A stretch of 64,000 nucleotides of DNA from CAZUXE01 sp964624585 (GCA_964624585.1 CAZUXE010000003.1:33792-97791); one strand, 5' to 3'. Shown: positions 24,118 to 34,005, counted from the stretch's first letter. Numbers and translations are program-made. The notes: generated by a model not told the origin, from the sequence alone.

Positions 24118-26073
24118 TTAATGGTTTTTGAAAAAATTCCTGATTTCCAGCAGATTAAATACAACCGGAGATGGAGGCATTGAATCCATGAACAACTTAC
24201 CGTATGCTTTTTTGACAATACGGGAATCAAGCACCGCTATTACCCCGTAATCGTTATCGCGACGGATAAGACGTCCAATGCCTTGCCTGAAACGCAGAAC
24301 AGACAGAGGCAGCTGGTATTCCATAAAAGGTTCACGCCCATGACGACGATAATCCTCAAGAATTGCTTGCGCTCTAGGATCATCCGGCACTTCAAAGGGC
24401 AATTTTGTAATAATCAGCATCACAAGTGATTCCCCGGGAACATCTATACCTTCCCAAAAAGATTGGGTTGCAAATAATACGGAAGATTCATTCAGCTTGA
24501 ATTCATCAAGTATTGCGTTTCTGTTTTGACTCCCCTGCACCAGAATAGTATGCTCTTTTTCCAACTTTTCCTTCAACAGTTCGACGGTTTTATTCAAAAC
24601 AGCATAACTTGTAAACAGCACTAGCGCACGACCATTTGAAGCGTCTATTAATTCTTTAACCCTTGTCGCCATTCTTTCCTGCCATGCTTCATGTTTGGGA
24701 GAAACTATATCATGCCCAACATAGGTTAAAGCATTGTTTTGATAATCGAAGGGGGAACCAATTTTCATCAATCCTCCCTTAAACCCAACTCTTGTGGCAC
24801 TAAATTCAAAACTTGAACCTACAGTCAAGGTTGCGGAAGTTACAATATTAACCGCTTCCTGACTCCACACTAAATTATCCATTGTTTCAGAAACATCTAT
24901 AAGCGCTGAATTTATGGAAACCCTATCAGTACGTGCGTCAGCTTCAATCCAGTATACCGAATTTGGGTCTGCGAAATCCATAAAACTTATTACTGCTTCC
25001 TTGGCTGTTGCCGTTCGTTCAGCAAGTGAAATTAGTTCAAACGATAAGTTTTCATCATCAAGGTCTCTAGCTTTCTCAAAAAGGAATTCGGCTAAATTGT
25101 CTAACGGTTGTTCAAGTTCGTTAGGAACACATTCGGGATGACGAATGCGCTTCTTGTACTCATAAGGTTTCAATAGATTAGCAAGATTTGAGAAAAAATT
25201 CTGAGCCCTACCGCGGACTTCAAGCATAAGATTCTTTAATTTGGGTTTGAGAATAGGGTAATCGTTAAGTTTAGTTACTATCCCTTTATCCCTTACAGGA
25301 TTATATATTCTTGAAAGCAGCATAAAGAGCCCTGCAGATGAAAGTCTTATTCCAAAATAAGAAGAGGCAACCTGTTCCAAACGATGCGCTTCATCAAACA
25401 CAACCGCTCCAAATTCAGGTAAAAGCCTGCCTCCAGATTGAATATGGGCAAAGAAAAGATGGTGATTTACTATTAGGATATCGGCTTGTTCAGCTTCTCT
25501 TTTCTTTCTGTAATATGCACATTCATTATAAAAAGAACAATTCTTGCGAGGACAGGCTTCTGAACGTCTTGATATCTGCTGTTTTAAGCCAAGAGGAATT
25601 GGTTCAGGGTAGTCTTCAAATACACCGGATTCAGTTCTTGCCCATTCGGCAATACTTTGCACTTGTTCGGGTTGAGTATCATCATCGAATAGACCGTACT
25701 GCGTAATCATCGCCGCGCGGCGGGGACAAAAGAAATTCTCTTGTCCGTATAAAACCTCAAACTTAAATGGTATATCGGAGTTCTCTGCAAGAAAGGGTAA
25801 ATCTTTAGAAGCAAGCTGATTCTGAAGCACCTTGGTACCTGTAGCTACCACAGCTTTTTTGCTCTCCTTCATTGTCCAATAGATAAGTGGAATTAGGTAT
25901 GCAAAGCTTTTACCAATACCTGTTCCCGCTTCAATCATCAAATTTTTACCCGATGTCAAGGAATCTGTTACCGCTAATGCCATTTGCAATTGGCCTTTAC
26001 GTTGTTCATAACGAGGTAGATTTGATAATATTCTACCCTTGCCTGTAAACTCAAGCTCTATTTTATTATACAC
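24118..26073 (-). CDS. dinG: DinG/XPD-family Fe-S DNA helicase
   Basis: 651 aa. Seen: Walker A EAGTGIGKS (about residue 50), four Cys between motifs I and II (FFC, EAC, KNC, NEC) fitting the XPD-type [4Fe-4S] site, VVFDEAHRLEQ, and the C-terminal SFWEGIDVPGESL and RFRQGIGRLIRR. Known: an ATP-dependent 5'-3' helicase acting on forks, R-loops and D-loops. No exonuclease domain is fused, so it matches the short DinG type. Starts at GTG without a clear ribosome site. Last of the purM-Minf_1886-dinG run, 27 bases after the preceding gene. Confidence 0.9.
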   Translation of the reverse strand: MYNKIELEFTGKGRILSNLPRYEQRKGQLQMALAVTDSLTSGKNLMIEAGTGIGKSFAYLIPLIYWTMKESKKAVVATGTKVLQNQLASKDLPFLAENSDIPFKFEVLYGQENFFCPRRAAMITQYGLFDDDTQPEQVQSIAEWARTESGVFEDYPEPIPLGLKQQISRRSEACPRKNCSFYNECAYYRKKREAEQADILIVNHHLFFAHIQSGGRLLPEFGAVVFDEAHRLEQVASSYFGIRLSSAGLFMLLSRIYNPVRDKGIVTKLNDYPILKPKLKNLMLEVRGRAQNFFSNLANLLKPYEYKKRIRHPECVPNELEQPLDNLAEFLFEKARDLDDENLSFELISLAERTATAKEAVISFMDFADPNSVYWIEADARTDRVSINSALIDVSETMDNLVWSQEAVNIVTSATLTVGSSFEFSATRVGFKGGLMKIGSPFDYQNNALTYVGHDIVSPKHEAWQERMATRVKELIDASNGRALVLFTSYAVLNKTVELLKEKLEKEHTILVQGSQNRNAILDEFKLNESSVLFATQSFWEGIDVPGESLVMLIITKLPFEVPDDPRAQAILEDYRRHGREPFMEYQLPLSVLRFRQGIGRLIRRDNDYGVIAVLDSRIVKKAYGKLFMDSMPPSPVVFNLLEIRNFFKNH

Positions 26074-26100
26074 AAGAGAGGAATTAAATTAAAAAGTCGC

Positions 26101-26502
26101 TCAAATTTTAGCGACTCCTTCACCTATTGGATAGGTTTTAATCAAATCTTCAAAATCAAAGATATTTGCAAAATCTTCTTTCTTATCGTCTTCCGTTTTA
26201 GAAAATTCTCCAGCTTCAATTAGATTGAACACAATTTCACCAAAATCGGCTGTAGAGCGAACCCCCCAGTAGGCAAAAACTTCTTTTGCAAGCCTGCCGT
26301 AACGTTCCCATGCCAGTTGTTTAATTCCATCCAGAAGTTCACAAGCGGTTAAGTGGCGATGTTTATCAGGTGCGCTAAGTCCTATTTTCTTCAGCTCAAA
26401 ATTCAAGCCTTCTATTACGAATAAATAAGCTTCCAGGCGATAACGTTGGTCTTTTTTTAGTATATCGGCTATTCGTATAAGTCGGTGATGTTGCGTACTC
26501 AT
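26101..26502 (-). CDS. Minf_1886 family protein of unknown function
   Basis: 133 aa. Seen: IADILKKDQRYRLEAYLFVIEGLNF, RHLTACELLDGIKQLAWERYGRLAKEVF and FGEIVFNLIEAGEFSKTEDD, which fit the uncharacterised Minf_1886 family of compact helical proteins present in Planctomycetes/Verrucomicrobia-type genomes. No catalytic motif is evident. It overlaps the purM stop by 4 bases (ATGA), so the two are probably translationally coupled. The function cannot be inferred from sequence. Confidence 0.8.
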   Translation of the reverse strand: MSTQHHRLIRIADILKKDQRYRLEAYLFVIEGLNFELKKIGLSAPDKHRHLTACELLDGIKQLAWERYGRLAKEVFAYWGVRSTADFGEIVFNLIEAGEFSKTEDDKKEDFANIFDFEDLIKTYPIGEGVAKI

Positions 26503-27497
26503 TTTATTTGAACAGTTCCATTACCTTTTTCTACATAGCCGACAATCCTACCACCGGTTTTTTCCTTAACTTCATTAGCGTCCTTCTTCCGAACGAAAAC
26601 AAGCATTCCAATACCCATGTTAAATACGCGATACATTTCATCTTCAGATATTCCGCCATGCTCTGCAATCATCTTAAATATAGGAAGCGGTCTCCAGTGT
26701 TTGGTTTCTATAATACAGTCAACGTTATCAGGAATTACCCGTGAGATATTTCCTTTGAAGCCGCCACCCGTGATATGAACTATACCTTTTAGTCTGGATT
26801 TAACAGCTTCAATTTCCTTACGGTAGGATTTGTGAACTGCAAGCAAAACCTGACCGACTGTTTTTTTAGTTCCACGCACTATAGCATCTATCCCAGGAGC
26901 GTTCTTAGCGTTAATAAGAACCTTGCGGGCAAGGGAATAACCGTTGGTGTGCAAACCAGTTGAACGAAAACCAATAACAAGGTCACCTGCTCTGATTGCA
27001 GAACCGTCGATGAGTTTTCCTTCTTCAACAACTCCTATAATTGTACCAACTAAATCGAAGTCTCCTGGTTTATACACACCCGGAAGTTGAGCGGTTTCAC
27101 CACCTATGAGAACTATACCTTCTTTTTTGCATGTTCTTGCGAATCCTTCTACAATTTGTGCAACCTGTTCCGGCTCAAGCTTTGCATAAGCTAGGTAATC
27201 CAAAATAAACAGTGGGCTTGCTCCTGTACACAAGATATCGTTGACCCCGTGATTTACAATATCAGCGCCTACCGTGTTGTATATACCAAGCATTTGGGCA
27301 AGCTTAACTTTTGTACCGACACTATCGGTTGAAGACACCAGTACGGGTTTTTTATATCCGCTAAGCCTAAATCCTCCTCCGAAATGACCGAATTCGGTTA
27401 CCACGTTTTGGTTAAAAGTAGACGATACCGCTTTTCCCATACGTTTCTTAATTTTTTCCAGAGCTGAAATATCAACACCAGCTTTCTTATAATCCAT
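26499..27497 (-). CDS. purM: Phosphoribosylformylglycinamidine cyclo-ligase (AIR synthetase)
   Basis: 332 aa. Seen: MDYKKAGVDISALEKIKKRM, SSTDSVGTKVKLAQ, HGVNDILCTGASPLFILDYLA, GGETAQLPGVY and FRSTGLHTNGYSLARK. Known: the ATP-dependent fifth step of purine synthesis, a dimer. ATG at MDYKK is chosen because the frame's longer version starts at a TTG that is part of the TTGACA box; the -10 lies 5 bases before the chosen ATG, so it is leaderless. No other pur gene is in the window. Confidence 0.95.
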   Translation of the reverse strand: MDYKKAGVDISALEKIKKRMGKAVSSTFNQNVVTEFGHFGGGFRLSGYKKPVLVSSTDSVGTKVKLAQMLGIYNTVGADIVNHGVNDILCTGASPLFILDYLAYAKLEPEQVAQIVEGFARTCKKEGIVLIGGETAQLPGVYKPGDFDLVGTIIGVVEEGKLIDGSAIRAGDLVIGFRSTGLHTNGYSLARKVLINAKNAPGIDAIVRGTKKTVGQVLLAVHKSYRKEIEAVKSRLKGIVHITGGGFKGNISRVIPDNVDCIIETKHWRPLPIFKMIAEHGGISEDEMYRVFNMGIGMLVFVRKKDANEVKEKTGGRIVGYVEKGNGTVQIK

Positions 27498-27502
27498 ACC
27501 GA

Positions 27503-27530
27503 AGCATAAAGTTTTCACCTGAAATGTCAA
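27503..27530 (-). promoter_or_regulatory. Promoter of purM operon (leaderless)
   Basis: Minus strand TTGACA (27530-27525), 16 bases, TATGCT (27508-27503), 5 bases to ATG. Confidence 0.82.
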
Positions 27531-27719
27531 GAAGAACAGTATTTTGAAGAATAAGTGCTACAACCTGTTCTCAAAATTAAAATTCGCGAACTAAAGTCAG
27601 TAATATTATAATAATTTCAGCCGATGGAATATTTACACGCCAAGGAAATAAAGCATAGGTGGAGAATATGCAAAACTTTCTCATCTATAAGTTATTACAG
27701 TAATCTCTTACGAAAGAAG

Positions 27720-28661
27720 TTAATTGAAAATTTCCAACAGAGCAGATGCTCCAAGTATGCCCGCTTTTTCACCTAAACTGGATTGAACAACCCTTAGCCT
27801 GCGTTCTGGAAGAGGCATAATATAACGTTTTAGAGAATCTTTTATAGGTTCTATTAATATCTCTCCGGCTTTGCTAATTCCGCCGTTGATAACAATAACT
27901 TCAGGGTCAAGAAGTTGTACCACATTACCCAAAGCCTTGCCGATACGTTGACCTGCTTCACGGAAAATCCCTTGCGCAGTTCGATTACCTTCATGAGCCG
28001 CTTTGGCTAAACGCTGAGTAGTAAGCTTTCCGCTACAGGCCAGTTTTGTCAATGACGAAGTAAGTGGACTTCTACGTGCAGCCATATTGATAAGGGCATT
28101 AGCGCTAACATAGGTCTCCAAGCAACCTGTAAGTCCACAAAGGCATTCCGTTTCGCCTTCAAATGCGGTATGGCCAAACTCTGCTGCTGCATCATTTGCT
28201 CCAAGAATAAGTCGTCCGCCGGCAATTATTCCGCCGCCAACTCCTGTTCCTAAAGTAAAACAAAAAAGATTCTCAGTTTCATATCCGCCAAAGCTGTATT
28301 CTCCCCATGCAATAACATTTACGTCATTACCTAAAGCTACGGGAACACTAAAACGTTCACTAAACATATCTTTAAGCGCTACATTTTTCCAGCCTTCCAA
28401 ATTCGGGGAAAAGCGCACTATGCCTTCCTTATGTTCAATAAGACCTGCAATCCCAGCACCTATTCTGGTTATTTTACCTCCGTCAGCTAATTGCAAACTC
28501 TGCTTCCAGATACGTTCAACCAGATTTTCGGCTCCTTTGAAGGCTGCTGTTTTGATAGCTGTTTTAGCGACAATAACCCCATTTTCATCAACCAAGCCAA
28601 GTTCAGTGTTGGTACCACCGATGTCAATTCCCAGAGACAAAGCGTTTGTATTCTTACTCAT
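27720..28661 (-). CDS. ROK-family sugar kinase (probable glucokinase)
   Basis: 313 aa. Seen: the phosphate-binding LGIDIGGTNTELGLV, GNDVNVIAWGEYSFG with the catalytic Asp, TLGTGVGGGIIAGG, and the ROK zinc motif CLCGLTGCLE, then a GGISKAGE adenosine motif. Known: ROK kinases phosphorylate glucose, N-acetylglucosamine and related sugars in the cytosol. MSKNTN is taken as the start; it overlaps the upstream gene's stop by 8 bases and has GAGG upstream. The frame stays open 34 codons further without similarity. Co-transcribed with a sugar nucleotidyltransferase, suggesting hexose entry into nucleotide-sugar synthesis (inference). Confidence 0.9.
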   Translation of the reverse strand: MSKNTNALSLGIDIGGTNTELGLVDENGVIVAKTAIKTAAFKGAENLVERIWKQSLQLADGGKITRIGAGIAGLIEHKEGIVRFSPNLEGWKNVALKDMFSERFSVPVALGNDVNVIAWGEYSFGGYETENLFCFTLGTGVGGGIIAGGRLILGANDAAAEFGHTAFEGETECLCGLTGCLETYVSANALINMAARRSPLTSSLTKLACSGKLTTQRLAKAAHEGNRTAQGIFREAGQRIGKALGNVVQLLDPEVIVINGGISKAGEILIEPIKDSLKRYIMPLPERRLRVVQSSLGEKAGILGASALLEIFN

Positions 28662-29850
28662 CGTTTTTAACCTCAGAGAAGGCACGTTTCTGATATAGTG
28701 AAGAGATGTAGGAAAGTAGGTCTTCTGACAGCTCAACATCACGCCGCGACATAACTTTTTCAACAGTTTTAGTCAATTGGGATAAATTGTATCTTTCCGT
28801 TTCACCCCATGAAAATGAGGCTAAGTTTTTTGAACATAGGCCGCCGCCTAATATATTCGCGAAAATTCCTATTATCGCACCTGTAGGTATTAAAGTTCCT
28901 ATTGAGGTTTTTGTATGATCGCCTATGATGCAACCGAATTTAATTGTACCGGTAGAAATAATCTTGTCCCTAAACCTTACTTTAACTTCGGAATAATTGT
29001 TCTTAAGGTCGGAATTGGTAGTCATAGCCCCAAGATTTACCCATTCGCCAAGGTAGGAATGACCTATAAAGCCTTCGTGATGCTTATTGACATAGCCGTG
29101 AAAAATAGAGGCCTCAACTTCTCCACCAACCCTGCATACAGGCCCCAAAACGCTTCCTGCACGTAAACGCGCCGAATCAACTACAGAATTTGCGCCAATG
29201 TAGCATGGGCCTTCAATAAAATTATGACCTTTAAGTACAGAACCTTGCCCAACGGTTACAGGCCCCTTTCTTGTATCTATTATCGTTCCTGCTTCAATTA
29301 CAGCGTTCTCTTCTACACGAAGGGCATCGCCATAGATAATTACATTAGTATCTATAGAGGTAAATCTTCCAACTCCTTTGAAATCCCTCCGAAGTTCAAG
29401 TTCCAGACTGGGGAAAATTTCCCATGGATAATTGATACGCCGTGCAGGTAATTTGTATTGCGGTATATTGGCGCTATCCAAGAAATCGGCAATGCTTTTT
29501 GGAGTTTGGTAGCCTGTAAGTTTATCGGTAGCGACGCCTATTACCTGTTCATTGGCGTCAAGCAAAATTTCATCTTTATTCCAAAAAGGCAAGGGTTCGG
29601 TTAAAAGTGTTCCTGCTACAACAAACAAATGCCTACCTTCAGGAACATGATTTGCTCCGGCAGCAATTTGAGGCCAAAGGGCTGGCAGTAAATCAAGCAG
29701 TTCGTCGCGAACAATAAGGCGCGTTCTGGTATTTAAGAGCCGCTCGATTTTCTCACGAAAGCTCAATGCACCGCATTTAATTTCTGAAACCGGTCGCATT
29801 AAAGAAAGCGGCTGAAAATTTTCCCACGCATCTTCGTAAATAAATATCAT
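28654..29850 (-). CDS. GlmU-like sugar nucleotidyltransferase with left-handed beta-helix
   Basis: 398 aa. Seen: an N-terminal region typical of Bacteroidetes-style 'GlmU family' proteins (IYEDAWENFQPLSLMRPVSEIKCGALSFREKI), then hexapeptide repeats from about residue 170 to 340 (VIYGDALRVEENAVIEAGTII, GHNFIEGPCYIGANSVV). A GHSYLGEWVNLGAMTTNSDLKN segment resembles the GlmU acetyltransferase active region. Known: relatives are annotated as putative sugar nucleotidyltransferases; the substrate is unproved. The -10 box ends 6 bases before ATG, so it is leaderless. First gene of a two-gene operon with the ROK kinase. Confidence 0.85.
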   Translation of the reverse strand: MIFIYEDAWENFQPLSLMRPVSEIKCGALSFREKIERLLNTRTRLIVRDELLDLLPALWPQIAAGANHVPEGRHLFVVAGTLLTEPLPFWNKDEILLDANEQVIGVATDKLTGYQTPKSIADFLDSANIPQYKLPARRINYPWEIFPSLELELRRDFKGVGRFTSIDTNVIIYGDALRVEENAVIEAGTIIDTRKGPVTVGQGSVLKGHNFIEGPCYIGANSVVDSARLRAGSVLGPVCRVGGEVEASIFHGYVNKHHEGFIGHSYLGEWVNLGAMTTNSDLKNNYSEVKVRFRDKIISTGTIKFGCIIGDHTKTSIGTLIPTGAIIGIFANILGGGLCSKNLASFSWGETERYNLSQLTKTVEKVMSRRDVELSEDLLSYISSLYQKRAFSEVKNDE

Positions 29851-29856
29851 ACATGT

Positions 29857-29885
29857 AGATTACAAAAAGTTTATATAAATGTCAA
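29857..29885 (-). promoter_or_regulatory. Promoter of GlmU-like/ROK operon (leaderless)
   Basis: Minus strand TTGACA (29885-29880), 17 bases, TAATCT (29862-29857), 6 bases to ATG. Confidence 0.78.
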
Positions 29886-30054
29886 TACGGTATGTAAGAA
29901 TACTTGGAGAAACTGCACCGAACTTCTATTACAGCTTATGCTATACGGATATTGCAACTACGGTGAATTTTATTTTCTGTCCGTCAGAGAACAGAATTTA
30001 AGCAACGTGAACTTATCATCACACGAAACTCTCAAAATTGATTAAAGTTATCCC

Positions 30055-30082
30055 TTGACAGATAGACGCTTCTTCTTATATT
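30055..30082 (+). promoter_or_regulatory. Promoter of small beta-barrel gene
   Basis: TTGACA (30055-30060), 16 bases, TATATT (30077-30082). Confidence 0.82.
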
Positions 30083-30116
30083 CATCATAAATATAAACTA
30101 ACCAAAGGAGTAAGTT

Positions 30117-30743
30117 ATGAAAAAAATAATTTTAACGTTAATTCTTACAATAGGTCTTGCCTTCGGATTTGAAGTAGGCGCCTACGTGGGTTTGAATAAC
30201 CAAAGCTGGAAGGATAATGCTTCCGAACCAAATAAAGCCTCAGGAATCAGCGCCCATGGCGGCATTTTAGGAAGTATAGGTATTACTCCGTCTTGTCTAC
30301 CTGTTTATGTGGGTCTAGAAAGTGGATTCATTCTTCAGAAAGCGGACTACAAGGGAAAAGATTTACTTTTTAAGGGTAATGATTTAGAAATCCATATGAA
30401 TAACCTGATAATACCTGTTCTTCTTAAAGCTAACCTTAAGCCTTCGCCAAAAATTCGTATAGGCGCGGGCTTGGGCCCTTCATTTATAATCCATAATTCC
30501 GGCAGCTACGAGTATGATATAATTATTCACCTAGAGGGTGATTTTGATAAAGACAATTTGGAACCCGATGTCGGGTTCATGCTAAAAGGCGATATGGGTA
30601 TTCAACTTATGCCCCTACTATGGCTCAAGCCGACAGTTGCTGTACAGTTGAATAATAAACCTGACGATCCCAGGAACAAAAATGAATCTTTCGGTGAAGA
30701 GATGTCTGTGTTCTTTTCCGTAGGCCTCGTCCTAAGCCCCTGA
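30117..30743 (+). CDS. Small outer-membrane beta-barrel protein (OmpA/porin-like, DUF-type)
   Basis: 208 aa. Seen: signal peptide MKKIILTLILTIGLAFG, then alternating amphipathic strands with Gly/aromatic residues: EVGAYVGLNNQSW, HGGILGSIGITP, VYVGLESGFILQKADY, IRIGAGLGPSFIIHN, VGFMLKGDMGIQL and VFFSVGLVLSP. Known: this matches the 'outer membrane protein beta-barrel' class with 8 strands. Two Cys-free halves and no enzymatic motif. Good AAAGGAG site 6 bases before ATG. Monocistronic. The function is unknown. Confidence 0.8.
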   Translation: MKKIILTLILTIGLAFGFEVGAYVGLNNQSWKDNASEPNKASGISAHGGILGSIGITPSCLPVYVGLESGFILQKADYKGKDLLFKGNDLEIHMNNLIIPVLLKANLKPSPKIRIGAGLGPSFIIHNSGSYEYDIIIHLEGDFDKDNLEPDVGFMLKGDMGIQLMPLLWLKPTVAVQLNNKPDDPRNKNESFGEEMSVFFSVGLVLSP

Positions 30744-31011
30744 TATGACCCAACATTATACGTTCTAACAGTTGACACTATAGGTTACTCTGTCTTATTA
30801 ACGGATACATAATAAATGCCTTTGTACTGAAACAGCCCGTAACATAAAGCGCGAGACATTTCTTTTAACAACTACTTATCGCGCTCTAAAATACACGTCG
30901 GAAGTTTTTCCAAACGCCCGCAATCTAGGTACACAAAAACCTTTTGATAAAACTGTTGCTGAGAGTAAATGTAAAAAGGATACAAGCGATGCCTTGATTA
31001 AAATATAAGAT
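30744..31011. other. Intergenic region, nothing recognised
   Basis: About 270 bases without ORF, RNA gene or clear terminator. A stray TTGACA near 30769 has no good -10 at the right distance. Confidence 0.5.
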
Positions 31012-31039
31012 TTGACACTTTTGAGACATGCTTTATACT
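31012..31039 (+). promoter_or_regulatory. Promoter of metalloprotease gene (leaderless)
   Basis: TTGACA (31012-31017), 16 bases, TATACT (31034-31039), 6 bases to ATG 31046. Confidence 0.85.
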
Positions 31040-31045
31040 TTGGTT

Positions 31046-33778
31046 ATGAGAAAAATTATATTCTTGGCATTGCTGCCGATTTTAATGATGGAAGGAGTAC
31101 AATGGAGGGCAATAGAAAGCGAAAATTTCCGAATCGCCTATCCTGCAGGATTTGAAGCTCAAGCCAAGCATGCCGCATCGTGGATTGAAACATATCGTGA
31201 CAGCATTAACGCCCTTACCGGATGGGAACCGAAAAAGGTATGGCTGGTACTTGAAGATATCGGCATGTCCGTCAACGGCTTTGCAAATCCTGTAAGTTCA
31301 GAAATTCATCTTTTCACCACTCCACCTACAGGTTACAATCTTTCAACAAAAGACTGGATGCGTACAGTGGGGGTTCACGAATACACTCACATTTCCTCGC
31401 TACAACCGGTGTACGGTTTCCCAAAACTCCTTAACATATTAACCGGTCCATGGATAATGCCTAACGTCGCCTTACCAGGTTGGATGATTGAAGGTGTTAC
31501 TGTTTATCAGGAATCGCAAATAGAACCCTATGAAGGCAGACTTCAGGCAGGAGAATACAGTGCCTTTAATATAACCCGCATTGCCCAAAAAGATTACGTC
31601 AGTAAATGGGATATGCAGGGAGCTATAACTAAATATCCTGCCGGAGCAATATACGCCTATGGCGGTCCCTTCTACCAATGGATGGTAAGAACTAAGGGCA
31701 AAGATAAAATATCGGCTTTTTACCGTCTTAATGGAAGAAACATACCGTTTTTCTTTGTAAACGGCGCTGCGAAAAAAACCATAGGTGAAAACTTCCCGGA
31801 ACTTATACGCCAATGGCAGACATGGGAAAAAGAACAATCCACCGGGTTCATACTACCGGATTCTGTTGCCACCAAATTGACTAACGAGGGATACTATATT
31901 TCTACATTAACTTCTGACAAAAAGTATCTGTACTACGTTCGCATAAAAAACAAAAAAAGAGCTGCCCTTAATTCAAGATGGTATATAGACATTATAAAAC
32001 TTGAGCCTGAAACCGGTCAAGAAGAGGTATTACTTAGGCCTAACATTTGGGTAAAATCACTTAAGATTCACGATAACGTTCTTTATTATACTAACTCTAC
32101 CACAGCCCGAGGTTTTGCCAACATCAACAATAATGGATTCGGCGACTTAGTGCAGATTAATTCTCTAAACTTAATATCTAGACGATTAAAGAAGATTTAC
32201 GAAGGCAGGGTAAGGGCATTTGATAAATTACCGGATGGTTCGTTTATTATTTCTATAGACCGCACACCCAAATACGGCTCACGACTTATTTTGCTTGATG
32301 AGAACGGTCAAGAACAAGACGAGCTTTATTCCGGTAAGCGTTTAATTGGTGAAATCGCTATCTCTAATAACGGTGATATATATACAACCTGTAGGCAACA
32401 AGGAAAGGATTGGGATATTTTCCAATTTTCACCAGATAGTAAAGAATGGACGCAGTTGACCTCTACGGAATGGAGTGAAGCGGGAATAAGCTTAACAGAG
32501 GAAGGTAATTTACTCTATTCTGCAAACCCATATGGTCCTCAAGGTAGAATAGGCATATACGAGATGAACAAAAAAACCGCCGTTTCTAAACAGTTCTCAA
32601 GCCCTAGCTATGCCCTTATGCCGGCTATTGTTAAAGATAAATTAATTTTTATTTCTCTAAACTCTTCAGGGGAAGATATCTACTGCATGGCTCCCCAAAG
32701 CTCCCTTGCAACATTCCCCAAAAAAACCGCAGGGAATATTAACGAACCCAAATATGACGGTGATTTCAAAACCCATTCCAGTTTCTACCCATATATTTCC
32801 TTACTGCGCCCTTGGCTAAGATTACCATACGTATGGCCTGAATTCAACGATAATTGGAGTCTAAGCAATTTTTATCTCGGTATCCTATTGTACGGAGGCG
32901 ACGTACTTGGAGAAAATTCATATAACATACACACAAATTATGACTTTATAGCAAAAACCAGCACACTTGATTTCTATTGGCAAAATAAAAGCCTTGCACC
33001 GCTTAAATTACAACTGGACTATTCTCATAAACCCAAATGGGATAGTCTAGCGACGCGATTCGAATACGACTACAGTATATACCCTTCGTTTAGCTATCCG
33101 ATTTATTCCAGAAAAGGTATTGGCCTGCAAAATATTAGTTGGAAGGAAGGTTTCAAACTTAATGGTCGGAAATTGGAAAATCGCGTTCTTGTTTCCAAGC
33201 TCTCTGCATCATTCTCCTGGTATCACTACCAAATGGGCTTATCCATGAGTCATAACTGGACTTCTCCTCTATTCGCAAGTTACGAAGCGTCACGGCTTAG
33301 CTTGAGGGCTTCAGGAGTTGTAGACCTCTTTGGTGGAATATTGATTGCAGACGCATCATCCATTCTACATCTTTCCGCCCAACTTCCCGATTCATTCAAG
33401 TATCGCAAACCTATAAGGGGATATGACAGCCTAACAAGTAGAAACAATATATTCAACAAAACTACACTTGAATATCGACATCAACTAATAAAGATGCGTT
33501 TCGGCATATGGAATCCTAATATATTTTTTGAGGATTTGTATGTAAACATCTTTGCTGACGCCGCATTTGACACACAAAATCTTCTTGGAGCATCTGCAGG
33601 TATAGAGCTATCCCCTGAGATACACCTTTTGTGGGAATACTTCAAACTTGCCCCAATATTTGGCGGATGTATTACTATGGAAGGAAACTTCAAACCATAC
33701 GTAGCTTTGAGAACATGGATGCCTTTTGAAATTGGACTTTCAGAAAATGACGCTCTGCATTTTATTAGCAACCCCTAA
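31046..33778 (+). CDS. Secreted HExxH metalloprotease with beta-propeller and C-terminal barrel
   Basis: 910 aa. Seen: signal peptide MRKIIFLALLPILMMEG, a zinc-protease domain with H111-E-Y-T-H115 and a third-ligand Glu at 149 (GWMIEGVTVYQE) fitting peptidase MA-type gluzincins, then TolB/WD40-like repeats (about 280-560, e.g. DGSFIISIDRTP, NGDIYTTCRQQGKDWDIF), then about 300 residues of amphipathic strands resembling an outer-membrane barrel (LDFYWQNKSLAPLKLQLDYSH). Known: such three-part proteins are common and uncharacterised in FCB-type bacteria. The start is moved 6 codons downstream of an ATG lying inside the promoter. A surface-anchored protease is inferred. Confidence 0.82.
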   Translation: MRKIIFLALLPILMMEGVQWRAIESENFRIAYPAGFEAQAKHAASWIETYRDSINALTGWEPKKVWLVLEDIGMSVNGFANPVSSEIHLFTTPPTGYNLSTKDWMRTVGVHEYTHISSLQPVYGFPKLLNILTGPWIMPNVALPGWMIEGVTVYQESQIEPYEGRLQAGEYSAFNITRIAQKDYVSKWDMQGAITKYPAGAIYAYGGPFYQWMVRTKGKDKISAFYRLNGRNIPFFFVNGAAKKTIGENFPELIRQWQTWEKEQSTGFILPDSVATKLTNEGYYISTLTSDKKYLYYVRIKNKKRAALNSRWYIDIIKLEPETGQEEVLLRPNIWVKSLKIHDNVLYYTNSTTARGFANINNNGFGDLVQINSLNLISRRLKKIYEGRVRAFDKLPDGSFIISIDRTPKYGSRLILLDENGQEQDELYSGKRLIGEIAISNNGDIYTTCRQQGKDWDIFQFSPDSKEWTQLTSTEWSEAGISLTEEGNLLYSANPYGPQGRIGIYEMNKKTAVSKQFSSPSYALMPAIVKDKLIFISLNSSGEDIYCMAPQSSLATFPKKTAGNINEPKYDGDFKTHSSFYPYISLLRPWLRLPYVWPEFNDNWSLSNFYLGILLYGGDVLGENSYNIHTNYDFIAKTSTLDFYWQNKSLAPLKLQLDYSHKPKWDSLATRFEYDYSIYPSFSYPIYSRKGIGLQNISWKEGFKLNGRKLENRVLVSKLSASFSWYHYQMGLSMSHNWTSPLFASYEASRLSLRASGVVDLFGGILIADASSILHLSAQLPDSFKYRKPIRGYDSLTSRNNIFNKTTLEYRHQLIKMRFGIWNPNIFFEDLYVNIFADAAFDTQNLLGASAGIELSPEIHLLWEYFKLAPIFGGCITMEGNFKPYVALRTWMPFEIGLSENDALHFISNP

Positions 33779-33921
33779 CAATACGTCTTAAACCAAAATC
33801 TAACTTACAGTCTAATTAAATTAGAACAGTTATTCAGGCGGAGAATTTATACAAAGTTTTGACAAACCTCCTGCAAGTCATATAGGCAACATACAAAAAC
33901 CTAAACAAAATAGCTAATGGC

Positions 33922-33949
33922 TTGACAAATAAATCAGTTAGTGTAATAT
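33922..33949 (+). promoter_or_regulatory. Promoter of cold-shock gene
   Basis: TTGACA (33922-33927), 16 bases, TAATAT (33944-33949). The leader is about 50 bases and ends in AAGGAGG. Confidence 0.78.
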
Positions 33950-34005
33950 GATAACCTTAATTTAGGCTATTTGCTCGCGTCTTCGTTTGTTAAGGAGGAT
34001 AATAT

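Noticed and set aside
27531..27719. Purine riboswitch near purM
   Set aside because: purM's promoter ends 5 bases before its ATG, leaving no room for a leader; the spacer shows no aptamer-like fold.
31472..31837. Minus-strand 121-codon frame
   Set aside because: Lies antisense to the metalloprotease HExxH region; no start signal.
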